Position numbers and translations under genes: made by a program. A DNA stretch of 64,000 bases from Paraspadella gotoi (lineage: Eukaryota; Chaetognatha), in contig CM119265.1 in the NCBI GenBank assembly GCA_051294375.1, forward strand, positions 16,560,005-16,624,004. Direction: 5' to 3'. The notes below the pieces were generated by a model, which saw only the letters and a program-made list of their open reading frames with translations, did no database searches and had not been told where the DNA came from. The first letter of the stretch is position 1, and every line of letters starts with the position of its first letter. Positions 10,927 through 29,618 of this stretch are shown here, piece by piece.

Positions 10927-11502
10927 TTATTCGTCCTCTTCAACATTAAATCGTCCATAGATTTCTTTTACAGTAACTTGTTCCATTTCTGCGATTCGCG
11001 CAAAAAAGTTTCTACTGGTTTCCATGATCATCTCGTAATCATCCCGCTCGTTTCGACGAGTCTGGCGCTTTCCAACTTTTCGCTCGGGAGACCGGGTGGC
11101 AAGCTTGGCATCGATTTGAGCCCGAAGGCGACGAAGGCTCGCTAATTCTTCACCGATACGTTCGCCGTCGACGTGGTGTAACTTTTCAGCCCAAGAATCG
11201 GTCGACGCGGGAATAGAGGACGGACTCTCGCTAGTCATTCGGAGAAGCGACTTCAGTTCAGCGATCTTGTCCGCGTTTTGCGCTTCCAGGTCGGCGATGA
11301 CGGAGAGGTGGTCCGAGACGGGTGGAGCCAAAGAAACGTCGATACTTCGTTTCCGCACGGGGCGGCCGACCCCGAGAATTGCGGATTCAGGACGGAAAGC
11401 TTCGTGGTTTTCAACTGTCCCATTATCCTTGGGATTCTTTTCGGGAGTTAGTATTAATTCTTCTCGAGCTTTGATGACGGACGGGCAGTGCGATCGCCTC
11501 AT
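10927..11502 (-). CDS. Unrecognised 191-aa protein
   Basis: Complete single-exon frame, ATG to stop, with codon composition like its neighbours. I do not recognise the family. The N-terminal ~70 residues are low-complexity and basic (VGRPVRKRSIDV). A likely coiled coil follows (LSVIADLEAQNADKIAELKS and GEELASLRRLRAQIDAKL), then a basic linker (SPERKVGKRQTRRNE) and a helical tail (ETSRNFFARIAEMEQVTVK) ending in an acidic VEEDE. No signal peptide or membrane segment. It lies between PARP6/8 and CEP41 on the same strand, 187 nt before CEP41, with a strong TTTCCCAG acceptor-like site 20 nt before its ATG. That context, and a frame open for 576 nt, make it a real gene. Confidence 0.7.
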   Translation of the reverse strand: MRRSHCPSVIKAREELILTPEKNPKDNGTVENHEAFRPESAILGVGRPVRKRSIDVSLAPPVSDHLSVIADLEAQNADKIAELKSLLRMTSESPSSIPASTDSWAEKLHHVDGERIGEELASLRRLRAQIDAKLATRSPERKVGKRQTRRNERDDYEMIMETSRNFFARIAEMEQVTVKEIYGRFNVEEDE

Positions 11503-11995
11503 AGTTAAATATATTTTTTTATCTGGGAAATAAAAGGCAGTAAAAATCTACGCGATGAATAGGAATGCTTCATTATTCTAATGTAAATTTGTTGAAAGCT
11601 TTTGAAATTAATCACGGAACGATTATCCGCAGATCGTTAAACATAATCAAAAATATCTTATTTGACATATCAAAATACAAACGAAACTACGACAAAAATC
11701 AAAACAAAATGTGGGAAGAGTTAGTTATTATAAAGTATTATAAAATATTAGGCTAAATAATGGAGATTGTAGAAGTACTTAAAACTTTTTTATTTAAAAA
11801 CAAAATATTCAAAAAATGCTACTCAATAAAAAAAGAAAATCAAATAAAAAATCTCTTTGGAATAATACTGACTACAATTCTATAACACTAAGCGCGTCAT
11901 ACAAAGGAAGCAGGAAAAACAACACAGCCATGTTACAAATTCAAAATAAAAAAAAATAAAAAAAACCAAAAAAAAACAAAACAATGGTCATCGAG
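11503..11995. other. Intergenic gap, PARP6/8 stop to unknown gene start
   Basis: Very AT-rich 493 nt with A-runs. A 63-codon plus-strand frame is compositional noise. The CCTTTTATTTCCCAG site before the next ATG is at 11523-11538. Confidence 0.5.
11523..11538 (-). other. Acceptor-like site before the 191-aa gene
   Basis: CCTTTTATTTCCCAG ends 20 nt before the ATG, a near-perfect 3' splice-site consensus with no donor exon visible. Confidence 0.45.
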
Positions 11996-14900
11996 TTACA
12001 AATTTGAGCCGGCGACGGGTTCGTTACAATGCCGCAGGTCCTTCATGAGTCCGGCGATAGCGTCGAGAATTTTCGACTCGTACTTAGGGAGTTGAGTGTC
12101 GATGTTGGCGTCGCCTACTTGACCATCCTCATAGACGAAGAAAAACCGCGTGCAAACGTGGTCGCTGTTGGGGCACACCCAGATATTTCCATTGCGTTTA
12201 AGTTCAGGCGAAGTAATGACTTCGCAAAGGGCGATGCAGCTAAGGTTGTTGCTGAGCAAAAAGTGTTGTTTTCTGGTGACGGTAGAAGAGCCGGCGGATG
12301 TGGTGCCGCCGGCGCACTTGTCAGAGGCGACGTGCACCGAAGCGGCGGCAGAGCAAGCGGCGGGGATTTTAGAGAGAATCGTCTTGAGGCCAGAGGACGC
12401 CGACGGAGCCTTCGGGGGCTTGGCGACAGAGGAGAGGATTGGCGAAGGGGTGGACGTCGTCCCCTTGGCCAAATTAATGGGCACCGAAGAGCGAACAGAC
12501 GTATTGAATAAAGTTGTAACAGAGACCGAGAATTCATGAGGATTTGCGCTTGACTGAATAAAATTAATTTGTTAGGGGTTTTCTATACGAATCAAAAACT
12601 CATTAAAAAATCTTATAAGTATAGTGATCACGCCAGACGTAACTATCAAAGAAAATTAATAAAAAAAATAAAAAAATAAAAAAAAACACAAATGATTGAT
12701 GCGATAACAAATTATAATTGTAATAGTAATTAATTGATGTAATAGTAATTGATTGTTTGATTTAATAGTAATTAATTGATTGATGTAAAGGTAATTAATT
12801 ATTGATGCGATAAATTATTAATACGATAATAACCAAATATTGATGTGATGATAACCAAATGATGGATGTGATAATAATCATTAATTGATGAGATGATAAT
12901 CATTCATTGATGCAATAATAGTTATTTATTGACGCGATGAGTCGTTCATCGTAAATAAAATGAACAAATACGAGTATGAGAGAGAGAGAGAGAAAGAGAG
13001 AGAAAGAAAAAAAAATTGAGAAGCTGGATAACCGCTGCAGAGCTTAACTCGTTTTTAAACGAATCAGAAAAAGCAGCGATGGAAAAAAAAAGAGCGACAT
13101 AATTAAAAGAGAAAGAGCGACATATATTTAAAAGAGACAGAACTGGACATCTGAACTCGTTTATATATATATAAAAATTGTTTTGTAAAAAAAAAACAAA
13201 TGAATGGAGGAATATGAAACATGTGAATCTAAAAGATCTTGCTGATTAGAAGCTATATCTAAATTTTTAGCTTCCTATGGTTATACACTTAAACTATTTT
13301 CAATATTAAAACAGCGGAACGACGACGACAACCACTATGGTCAAAAGAAGCAGACAAATTAACATCACGCCCAAGTCGGGCATTCGCCCGTCAGGCGAGA
13401 TAAAAACTGGACAGTGGACAGCCTAAATTTTCATACCTTAAAAGAAACGGCGGTGATCCCTTTGTTGGGAATGGGTGGTGCAGAACTGGAGCTCCGTTTC
13501 GGCGCACCCCTTCCCGTCGGTAACGCGGTTGTTTTCACAGTTTTTGAGAGGGACGCTCCGTGGGGAGGGGGAGCTGTGTTACTAGAGGCGGGCTTAGACT
13601 GAGTCTTTGTCAAAGCTTTGACCGCGTGATGGCCATGCCCCATTCCAGAATATCCGAAGCTCACGCTGGCCACCGGACTCAGATAAATTCCAGAACCGTA
13701 GGCGGCTCCGTGGAGCTGATGTTTGGTTCCCGAGGCGTTGTAAAGCCCGTTGCGAAGGATACTGTGCCAATTTTCAAAGTTAGACCCGTGAAAAGCAAAG
13801 GTGCTGCCATGCTCCCTTTTCAATCCCCGAAAAGCTGTCTCTTTGGCCGGCGGACTGCAGAGCAGCAAAAACTGATGCTTCGTGTGCATAAAGTCAAGCT
13901 GTTTATCCGGCGGTAGCTTTACAATGTGTGAGCGATTAGAGGAAATAATCCAATTGAGTAACGGGTAACCAAGCTTGTCAGCGGCATCCATCTCGCGCTT
14001 AAGAGCGCCGCCCACTAAGGACGTCATGCGCTTCATCAACGGGAACATCTCCATGGCGGATAGAGCTCTAGCGAAGTCAGGTCTTTTTGGGTTAAAGGCC
14101 AACTCCGAGGGTGAATCAGGGTCGACCACAATAGGAAATGGGTCAAAGATGAGAGTCTTGCGTGTGGACCGACAGGCCGCCTTGGCCATAGCGATCAGAA
14201 GGTCGACGACCTCAGCGGCCGTCGAGATGCTGTCCGCAGCCTCACCCATTACATTGAGATTAGAGAAAGCAAAGACACAAAGCTCTCTCGCGCATACAGC
14301 CGGTTTCATCATGCACGACCCATTTTGAAAAAGATGAGAACGATCGCAAACAACGCCTAGAATTAAAAGAATTTAAAAAAAAAAATGGCACGAAAAAATT
14401 TCTCGTACGATACTTACAGAATTCGTTGAGGGTGGGAATCCTTTGCCGTGCATACTGATACGTTTGAGCTAAAAATCCTCGGATGAGCTTTGGGATTACT
14501 TTCGATTGTGTACCGTTGAGCGTGTTGCAAGGCAGCAATTGTAACTCTCCATTGGAAGCCAGCTCCGCCAAGGCTTTGTGTTGCGATGGTGTCGGTTTCA
14601 TAGCGCTCCTCTTCCGCCCGGGCGACCCTCCAGCTTTTTGAAAAACGGCCGGGAACTTTTTAATCACCGCCGAGGGTTTAAAGGAGAAGGCAAAATTGTC
14701 ACGGAGGCTCGAGGAAGGGGAAGCGGCGGATGAAGAAGTAGGAGGATGTTCCTTAACGAGTGACGCCGAAGGATCGAGGGATACAACGGGAGGGGGAGAA
14801 CTCGAAGAAAGCTTGTACGAGGATAAAGCCGATGACGTAGTGGAGAGAAGAACCGATTTAGCTTCTGTCGCTGCCGAATTTTCTTCGGTCAATTCCGGCT

Positions 14901-17900
14901 GAGACACAGACTTTTCTGGAACGTTCGAACAACTAGCACTCCGAGTTCCTTTGACCACGGGCGATGATCGGGCCTCCAACTCTCCATCGCAAAGCGGGGA
15001 GCTGCCCGCAGGACTGCTCATTAATTGATCAAATTTTCGGACGATCGACGAGGTTTGGACGAGAGCCGAAGTCTCCGATACGCGAACCAACGCCTGGGTG
15101 GAACGAGATTTTTCGAAGGAAGGCAACGAGGCAAAGCAGGTTCGAGGTTGTAGGGGCTCCAAGGGCTCCGAAGGCGGCTCACTAAGCCCCACGGTAGGAG
15201 GCTCAGCAGGAGGTTCGGGAGCAGGCGCAGCAGGCGGATTGCCATCGTCGAAGGGCGTTGAGGCAGCCAAAGGTCCGGTCAGGCAACGGTTCGGCGGTGG
15301 AGAAATGGGCGGGGGAGAAATGGACGGAGGGGAGCAGGTCGAATGGGCCGAAATGGACGGCAGGGCAGGAGAATGGGGAAGGCGGGGTAAGGGATTGTCA
15401 GTTCCGAATACTCGTGACCCTTCGGCCATTGAGTCAGAGGCGGAGTCGTTGGCGGCGTCACCCGGCGTAGATAAATCTTTTCCCTTGATGCTAACCATCG
15501 ACGTTCTTTTAAATTCCTCCAAACGAGAACCGCACAACGGCGTGTTTCCCGTCGTCTCGCCCAGAAGGTAGTTAAGCGCTTTCTCCACGAGGGAATTAAA
15601 CTCTTGCGTGTCGACCTCGTGAAGACGGTAGTTGGAACAAACCTAATGTTAAGTTGGTAAATTTGAATCAAAGTCGCTGGCATGTCTGATATTGCATAAA
15701 TGTTTCCGTTTCAAAATTCATCTGACCTGCAGAGCGTTGAAAGACTGCTCCCTCTCAAACCCCATGTCCACTAATTGAGACACGAACATGTCGAGAAGAT
15801 CGGCCGGCCCCGTTTTAAAGCTGAGTTTGGTTTCGGACGCAGAGGCGTTGTCGAGTTCCAGAAAGTCGCCGTCATCAGCCACGCTCGCTGCGGAAGACTG
15901 GTCCACGCAATAACCCGAGTCAGCGTGAATTTCTTTACAAGAAAAGTTCGAGATCGCGTTAGACCACAAATTCCATTTCTCAACTGGAAGAACGGGAAAA
16001 TTTACCTCCGCTCTCGTCGTCCTTGGATTCTGAACGAGAGTGATCTGCGCAAAAGTCAGGGAGTAGGAGTGACTTTGACTTCGGCTTCCAGACACACTCT
16101 TTTTCAACTAAAGAATTGCTGAGTTGCTCCCACTGCATGGAGATAAACGCCTCCAAAATCTTTTGGAGTTGCAGACCAAGGCCAAATTTTTCTTTGGAAT
16201 CCGTCTTTAAATAGAACGAGAGATTAGTATAAAAGAAAATCATGAAAGGATCTGAAATGAAAAAGTCCTCAAATTGAATAACAAGATCGGTCCATCCAAT
16301 GTGTTGCGCCGCAGTCACTTACTTTTCATATGTATTTCCCTATGATCATATGATTACATGACTTAAAAATTTATGTATATCAAACGTTTTATGGTTGATC
16401 ACTACTCTGAAAAGTTTTATTTCAAACAACCAGACATTACACGAAATATGCCGCATTTACTTTGTGATCACCTTACCGTAGTTTTATGCATCGCACCGCA
16501 TCCGAATACAGTCTTTTATTCTTTATAGTTTTATTTATATTTATTGATAGATAAGAAATGTCAAAATTTTTTTTAAAAAATTCTAAAAAAAGATTCAGAT
16601 AGCTTATAAAAAGTTATCTGCATAAAATATAATTTTTTTAATAGTTTAAAGATAAGTGGGTAAAAAAGAAAAAATCAACATCATCATCTGACAATAATTT
16701 TCGCAGTTTTTACTAATTTTTGGTAATAAAACATCAATATTTTAAAAAGTTATAATTAAATTCTTTGTTTAACTATTTGGAACTATCAGAAAAAGTTAAA
16801 AAACTTAAAATATCTAAAAAAAATTTTAAAAATATATAGCAATAGAATAATTATTTTCTAAAATTAGCGAATTATTCATAGTTCGGAATATTTTTGCAAC
16901 AAAATATTTTAACATAATAATTAATACCGATAATAGATTTCTTTAATGCTGTTCCCATTAAAATTTGAATTTGATCGGCTTGCCCCAAGAGCTAGCCTAA
17001 GAGCAGTCACTCAGATTTAAGGTTTTTTCCTCGTTTTAACAAATGAGCAACTAGACGCGAGTTATGAACATTTTAACATAGGTGGGACAGACCGACAGAC
17101 ATACCGACCGACCGACCGACCGACAAGTAACTAATAGAGTTGCTCCGCGAGTCCTCGTGTCGAAGCTAAAAATAAAATTGAATAAAAACCTGCTTGACTT
17201 TGATGACAGGTTTCTTGCCATCGAGGTAACGAGATAGTGAAAGATGTAACTGAACTACTATTGGGTGGCGGCGGGAGACGCTCCATGCCATTGCGGTTTC
17301 TTCATCCAGAAAGGAAACGTCCACATTCAAGTCGAGCTGTAAGGAAAATTTAGGTTTCGTTTTCGTTTAATCCAGTTTGAATTTGAGGGTAATTAAATAT
17401 TAAATTATAAATTTGGGTTTCCTTTAAAATTTGAATTTGTAATTTTTCAAAAGACTTTTTAGAATTTTCGTTGAACTTGAATTCAGTGTAATTATAAAAG
17501 TGAAATTAAAATTAATTGTTCTAATTTATCTGACAAACTTACCTCAATTTCATCAAGTGATTCGAAAACTTTAAAGTTGATGGATTCTGTTCCCCACCAT
17601 TCCCTCATGATGTTGATGTCCTGAACGAGTAAAGGATTGACCGTATCTTCCAGGGGCACCATGAATTCGTCGTCCACAGGCTCGCCATAACTCGAGGCAT
17701 ATCCTTCTTCGCCCTCATCCTCACTGTTTTCGTCATCGTCGAGGACGTCTTCCTCTCCAAGAGCCATTTCTTCACTATCCGACTTATTAAAAGACGTCTC
17801 CATTCGCATATAATCGAGGGAGGTTGAAACTAAAATGAAAGGAATGTATTAATTTTATTATGTATTTTTGCGAATGACGCACATTTTAAAATCATTAAGA

Positions 17901-18363
17901 ACAAAATCCAAAAACGAAATAGCTAACCTTGAAGAGGTCCTGGATGACTTGTCGATCGCTGCTTGCGGTCCTGCCGCAATTCGGTGCCCACGTCGGAGGA
18001 AGATCTTCTCAACGCTATTCGACGAAGGATAGCGGATGGTGCCGGAGGCAAGGTGGCGTCCGCGGCGATTTCACGCAGTAGTTGCAAAAGATCGGTGACG
18101 GGAGCGTCGATGCTCGTCATATCGTCCGGTTCCAGCGGACTAGAGACGAGAGTGTTGCGTGGGTATTCCTCCCGACAGCAAAAGATTGAGTATTCCATTT
18201 CGACCGAGCTCTTCTCGATGATGACGACAAAACGAATCGAGAAATCCTCCTCGGCGAAGTCTTTGAGCGAAAAGCGAACGACGGGGTCATCGCTCCAAGA
18301 GAGAATCGCCGCCACCGCCGATCGCAAGTCTTCCCGTAGTCTGGCTTCTCTCTTACTTGTCAT
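11996..18363 (-). CDS. PARP8: PARP6/PARP8-type mono-ADP-ribosyltransferase
   Basis: Eight exons: 17928-18363, 17543-17829, 17190-17336, 16006-16204, 15727-15932, 14418-15642, 13437-14356 and 11996-12553; 1325 aa. Family landmarks run collinearly: VSFLDEETAMAWSV, LSRYLDGKKPVI, KFGLGLQLQKIL, RQRIPTLNEFCVVCD, QNGSCMMKPAVCARELCVF, NWIISSNRSHIVKLP, the catalytic H in FHGSNFENWHSILRNGL, the catalytic Y in GSGIYLSPVASVSFGYSG, then LSCIALCEVI and SDHVCTRFFFVYEDGQ. Between the last two parts is a Ser/Thr/Ala-rich insertion of about 165 residues, against roughly 40 in vertebrate PARP6/8. Exon 6 adds a Pro/Ser-rich region. The start is the ATG at 18363, preceded by TTTTCAG. Introns 3 and 7 (0.98 and 0.88 kb) hold repeats. 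Confidence 0.93.
12685..12955. repeat. Minisatellite, ~20-25 nt degenerate unit
   Basis: About eleven imperfect tandem units built on ATTGATGYRATAATAA, inside PARP6/8 intron 7 (12554-13436). Units vary in length and by substitutions, so the array is old or evolving by slippage. Confidence 0.8.
12976..13016. repeat. (GA)n microsatellite
   Basis: GA-rich simple repeat, interrupted by AAAG units, immediately after the minisatellite in the same PARP6/8 intron. Confidence 0.85.
13245..13350. repeat. Copy of a dispersed repeat
   Basis: Shares AGAAGCTATATCTAAATTTT plus TAGCTTC with 49373 onward (one mismatch in this stretch) and, more weakly, with 45786 onward. It is followed by a CGACGACGAC-rich part seen in the 49.4-kb copy. 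Class unknown. Confidence 0.55.
16555..16760. repeat. Diverged fragment related to the hAT-like MITE
   Basis: The segment around GATTCAGATAGCTTATAAAA, then GATAAGTGGG and TCATCATC, aligns collinearly with 30010-30225, the core of the MITE between BRAT1 and SETX. Identity by eye is about 65-70%. No terminal repeats are visible here. It lies in PARP6/8 intron 3 (16205-17189). Confidence 0.6.
17085..17124. repeat. (GACC/GACA)n tract
   Basis: Tetranucleotide run CAGACCGACAGAC followed by (CGAC)n in PARP6/8 intron 3. Similar tracts are at 36836 and 37130, each after unique-looking AT-rich sequence, so it may be a tail of a short interspersed element. Confidence 0.5.
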
Positions 18364-18574
18364 CACGCTCTTGTTTCTCACGGCTGAAAAATTTGTTCCA
18401 TTGCGGGCGGAATGCGTACGTCCTCCGGTAATTTGGATTCCTAACCTATGCCCTATATACCTATAACCTATTCACTAATTGGAATAACAGAACGGAACTT
18501 ATTAATAATTATGTATGGAATGAAAGAAAATAAATAATTTTCTAGTTTACACGGGATGTGTTAAGATCAATAAA

Positions 18575-19486
<912 letters not shown>

Positions 19487-19556
19487 CTAACAAAAACAAG
19501 AAAAAATCAACAAAAATTTTCTTAAAGTTAAACATATATTATGAGGTGCACACGAA

Positions 19557-25545
<5,989 letters not shown>

Positions 25546-26087
25546 CTCCAAGGTCAAATAGTATTTGCACCTTTTAACTTAACCTAGCAAAACGAGTCAA
25601 GATTGTATGTAAGATTCATTCAATCAAAAGTTAAACAAAAATTTTTTAGAAACTTAATTAAAATCGGAAACTTAATGAATTTTGTATCCGATTCGAACAC
25701 GAAGAAAAAAGCTACTATTCATATTGATAGAATTGTAATGCTAGTGCCGAAAAACAATATTTTAATTTAGTGACAATAATTGGCAAGACCAAACTTGAAA
25801 ACAACGATAAGGGAGGTGGAATTGAGAACGAATTTGCGAAATTCAAAATTAACGAGTCAGAATTCAATATATTTTTCATTAAAAAGTATGTTATCCGGTT
25901 ATGTATTCGAAAACCCATTGTTAATAAATAAAAAGACTTTTTAGGCATAAAGAGACCTAGCGAGAGAAGGCTGAAAAAGGCAATGTCAAGTGAGTGTCGA
26001 CATCGGATCAAGGAGACCGAGGATCTTCTACTGAAAAGTCATGTTACACGCAGAAAGAATTCGAGGTGATATTTTATTTATCTATCG
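25546..26087. other. Intergenic gap, DRAP1 stop to NVL start
   Basis: AT-rich 542 nt without recognisable genes. TTTTGCTAG ends 38 nt before the NVL ATG. Confidence 0.5.
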
Positions 26088-26829
26088 TCATGAGGCCGGT
26101 AACTGAAACGACACAGAGCGGTGGGACGACGAGGAGTCTCCCAGAAGGTTGGGGTCTTCGAAAGAGGTTCTCGTACTCTGTCGAAACTCGAACTCGGGAT
26201 CTTCTTCAACTACGAGATCGTCTTCGTCGTTGTTGTCGAAACAATTTTCACCTGCTTCGGAAGTTTCCCGGTAGAAATTTGGCCCAAGCGGTTTAACGCG
26301 CTTTCTTCTGCGACCGCGACCAGTTTTTGCGGGCGATGAGCGAGCGGAATTGGCGTTAGGATCGAACCGTTCTTTTACAGGATTCTCAGCTATCTGAGGA
26401 CGCTCAGCAAAGGCGGACCTAGAACTGCCTTCACAAGCGGGGCTCCCAGGGACGACGGAGCCGCCGCTGCCTCCTCCGCTTTGAGGATCCGGCACTTGGT
26501 TGACGAGTTCGGAAAGGAATTTGAATTTTGGGTCTGATTGAATCACCTGGTCAATAAGACGTGAAAATCAATAAATAGTCACAAACTATTTTCTTGCTAT
26601 CACGATCCGATACCTGTTTGAGGTGTGACGTAGTTAGCGTTTTGGCGCCTTTGCTCTTGGCAATCTGGCTGCTTTCAATCAACAGATTTTCCATAAATAT
26701 TTCAAGGGCGCGTGACAGCATAACTGGCACCGCCGCCGCAACCTTCCCAACGTCCTCGTCCAGTTGCATGATCTTTTTAATCCGTGCCGGTGGAAAACGA
26801 GCATTAAATTTCTTTTTTTTACTGGGCAT
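26088..26829 (-). CDS. DRAP1: DR1-associated corepressor 1 (NC2 alpha)
   Basis: Histone-fold subunit of negative cofactor 2, which with DR1 clamps TBP on promoters. Exons 26614-26829 and 26546-26088; 224 aa. The histone fold is near-identical to vertebrates: [50 protein letters not shown], then [15 protein letters not shown] after the intron. The C-terminal half is Ser/Gly-rich with a basic patch ([10 protein letters not shown]) and an acidic patch ([14 protein letters not shown]). The start is certain from homology. The stop of BRAT1 is 167 nt upstream. Confidence 0.96.
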
Positions 26830-26864
26830 TTCGATATAATCGACTTTATATTTACGTTTATCAA

Positions 26865-26880
26865 CTAAAAATAAAATAGT
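26865..26880 (-). other. Acceptor-like site before DRAP1 ATG
   Basis: CTATTTTATTTTTAG ends 35 nt before the ATG, in the 167-nt space after BRAT1. Confidence 0.4.
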
Positions 26881-26996
26881 AACGAAACATTATAAATAAA
26901 TGAGGAAAGTTTAAATCTAGATTTGAGTATAAAAAATAACGTTAACAGATTTTTTTTTCTATTGTAAAAGTCCTATTAGACTCGTTGGAGGAAAAA

Positions 26997-29573
26997 TCAA
27001 TAACAATCGGCCTGTCCCCAATCCACATCGGTAAAAGAAATGAGCGTCTTTGAGACTCTGTTCCCATAATTAAGAATGTCATCGAGAATGAGTTCCTCGG
27101 GAAGCTCAGCTTTAGAAGTCGGAATACGATTGATCTCAAGTCGTTGACCGAGATCAAGCCTAGTGAAGAAAAAATAAAACCCACATGACGTTAATTAAAG
27201 AAAAGACGGGGGATGTCCGTCGTTTTCTTCACCTGGAACTCAAATGCTTCAGCTTCTCAAGGGCGTAATCTTTGACAGAAACATCGACGTCTTCCACGGC
27301 CATCAAAACGAGCAAACCGACCGGGTCTGCTGACGATTCTACGTCGATATAATTCTTTTCTATCATGACTGCGGTCCAGAAGTCAATGCAACGTCTTCTG
27401 ACTTCCCAGTCTAAGTCATTTTGAGAAACACGTGCAATGGATTCGCTAACCCGAATAAAATTCGCCGATTGAAAATAGTGGAATTCGATCAAGCGAGTCA
27501 AGCTGGCGACAGCAGAACGGCGCACGACGGCCTCCGTCTCCGTATCCATAGAGACAAGTGGCAACAATCTTTCGCCATCACACTCGGCGCCGAGCGCCAA
27601 TTTTGACGCAATACGAAGAGGGCCCGGGAGAGCAGCGACTGCTGAAGCGCGGACGTAACTCGACGACGGCCCGCGAAACTTCGAGGCAGAGAGTCCTATG
27701 GAGAAAAGCCAAGGGACCACGTCGTCCGTTGCAAAAATACGTTCGATGAGAGAGGTGGAAACGTCTCGGGCGGCCTCGTCGTACAGAAAATCGCCGAGGG
27801 ACTTGAAAAACTCGACTACAGTGTCGGAAATTTCCCAGCTTTCGTCTTTGGCCAAAATATTTTTCAATGTGGTAATTAGACGATCCAAATTAAATTCTGA
27901 CCCTGGGACGATGCCTACGTAGACGTAATACATTTTTATTACAAAAATGACAGAAAACGAAATCCTCAAAAACTAAACCTTTGTTTTCGTCGCAACCGCT
28001 TGTTTGTTTTCGAATAATCACTTGATGCATGAGCAAAAGAGAAGCTTTCAATTCGCAGCAACTAGGTTTAGAATCGCGTAAGTGTGCGTCGAGGGACTCT
28101 ACGGAAAAAAACAAAGCATCTAACGATGAGTGCGGATAAAAAGGGAATCTTTTGCTTACCAAAAATGGGTCTCAGTCTGCAGTCAGGAATAACCCTTGGT
28201 CTATGAAGAAGGATCGACCGTACTAGGCACAACAACGTCTTTCGCCAAAGTCCCAGCGCTCGACGATTTATTTCGGTTTCCCCCATTTTTTCCGAACCGA
28301 GCGCGGTGACAAGCAACTCCTCGACGAAGCGCAGATCCAGACTTTCTTCCGTGGCCCAAAGGCCTTTTTCGACAATACGATTTAACGTTTCGCAGGTTTT
28401 GATAGCTTCCTTCCAGTTTTCACACCCAAACTTATCTGTATATCTATTTAAAGTCTCCTCCGAAATCTCGGGGCGAAGATTAAGGCACATCCTCTTGAGA
28501 GGTAACAAAAAAAATACGGGAAAAGCGGAGGAAATTGATGAAGGTTGAAGGGAGATCGTGCACTTAGAGAAGGAAGTGGACCATTCGCGAAAAGCTTGAA
28601 CGTTCCGCGCGAGAAACGAGTCGAAGGCGTCGTCGTCCCCGCGACGACAAAGACGAAGGGCCAATTCCGCCTCATTGCGGGTTTTCTCCTCAAAGAAATT
28701 CATTTGCAGGCACTGCTCAATCGCCTCAGAAATAATTCCGATATTTTGTTTAGAGTCACATTCATAAAGCAACTTTAAAAGGCAGACGGAAAAGGAAGAG
28801 GTTCGCACAATATAGGGCGATGCTTTTATTTTCTTCATGAGCCGATCCAAATTACCGATTCGAAACTCCTTTCGCAAGAAAGCCGTGACAAAGTTAAGGG
28901 CGTCTCTCGACGCGAACAGATTCCTTTCGCAGGCGTGAAAAGTGGCCCTCGAAAAAAAATTTATTCCCATCCATTCATAAGTGTGAGGCAAGGGAGTTAG
29001 CCGTAACAAGGATGCAAAAACGGCGCTACGCACGGACGCTTCTTTGTACCAGCAGTTTTCGACGATCGAATCGACGAATTTGACGACGTCAACCCGCGCG
29101 TCTTTTGCGAGAATAACATGGAACTTGGTTCGGAGATCGTGAAACAAATTCACGTGTCGGTAAAGTGAGAAAAGAACCGAGGACGCAAAGGCAACGCGGG
29201 TTCCGTGGACCCGAGGCCGGAGCGACGATCTGGTGGCGATTCTAAAGACGCGTCCGTTGAAGCAGTTTGTTGGGTCGATGACACAACCGCCACCCGTAGC
29301 GGAAGCTACGACCAAAAGGTCAAGCAAAGCATCAAACCTATCGTCGTTGATGAACTCTCGCGCCGTCGCTTCACTCTCTGTTTCGCGTAAACACAAATCA
29401 TTTACTCTGTGTATCCACGTGTCGTCGCTAGTTTCGAAACCGGGCTGGGAGAAAAGCCTGGCAAAAATAGAAGAAGCGAACAGTTAGATCCAATAAGAGA
29501 AACTACCATTGGAAAATGAAATTGTATCTCACCTTAAAACCGCTACCAACGTGTCTTTACTGTTTTTACTCAT
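26997..29573 (-). CDS. BRAT1: BRCA1-associated ATM activator 1
   Basis: HEAT-repeat protein that partners INTS11 and INTS9 of the Integrator family in vertebrates. Exons 29533-29573, 28160-29457, 27979-28098, 27233-27914 and 26997-27159; 767 aa (human 821). Most of the protein is divergent helical repeat. Clear anchors are SSYVRASAVAALPG and SQNDLDWEVRRRCIDFW in exon 4 and the extreme C-terminus GQADCY, which matches the conserved ADCY end of the vertebrate protein. The first exon is only 41 coding nt (MSKNSKDTLVAVL). Start is supported by frame across intron 1 and by TTTTTTCAG 26 nt upstream. Confidence 0.88.
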
Positions 29574-29599
29574 CGCACAAAATCAAAAAGTCATAGAAA

Positions 29600-29618
29600 C
29601 TGAAAAAATAAAACAAAG
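29600..29618 (-). other. Acceptor-like site before BRAT1 ATG
   Basis: GTTTTATTTTTTCAG ends 26 nt before the ATG; strong polypyrimidine tract. Confidence 0.4.

Noticed and set aside
11565-11756. 63-codon plus-strand frame between genes
   Set aside because: Lys/Ile/Asn-rich composition expected of AT-rich DNA; no start context.
15984-16005. A possible 22-nt intron in PARP6/8
   Set aside because: GT...CCAG would splice in frame, but a 73-nt intron (15933-16005) with the same donor and a better acceptor TTTTCTTGTAAAG also keeps frame and matches the usual intron size.
17810-18460. A separate gene upstream of PARP6/8 at 17928-18363
   Set aside because: The frame joins exon 17543-17829 across a clean GT-AG intron and aligns with the PARP8 N-terminus (EEYPRNTLVSS), so it is exon 1 of PARP6/8.
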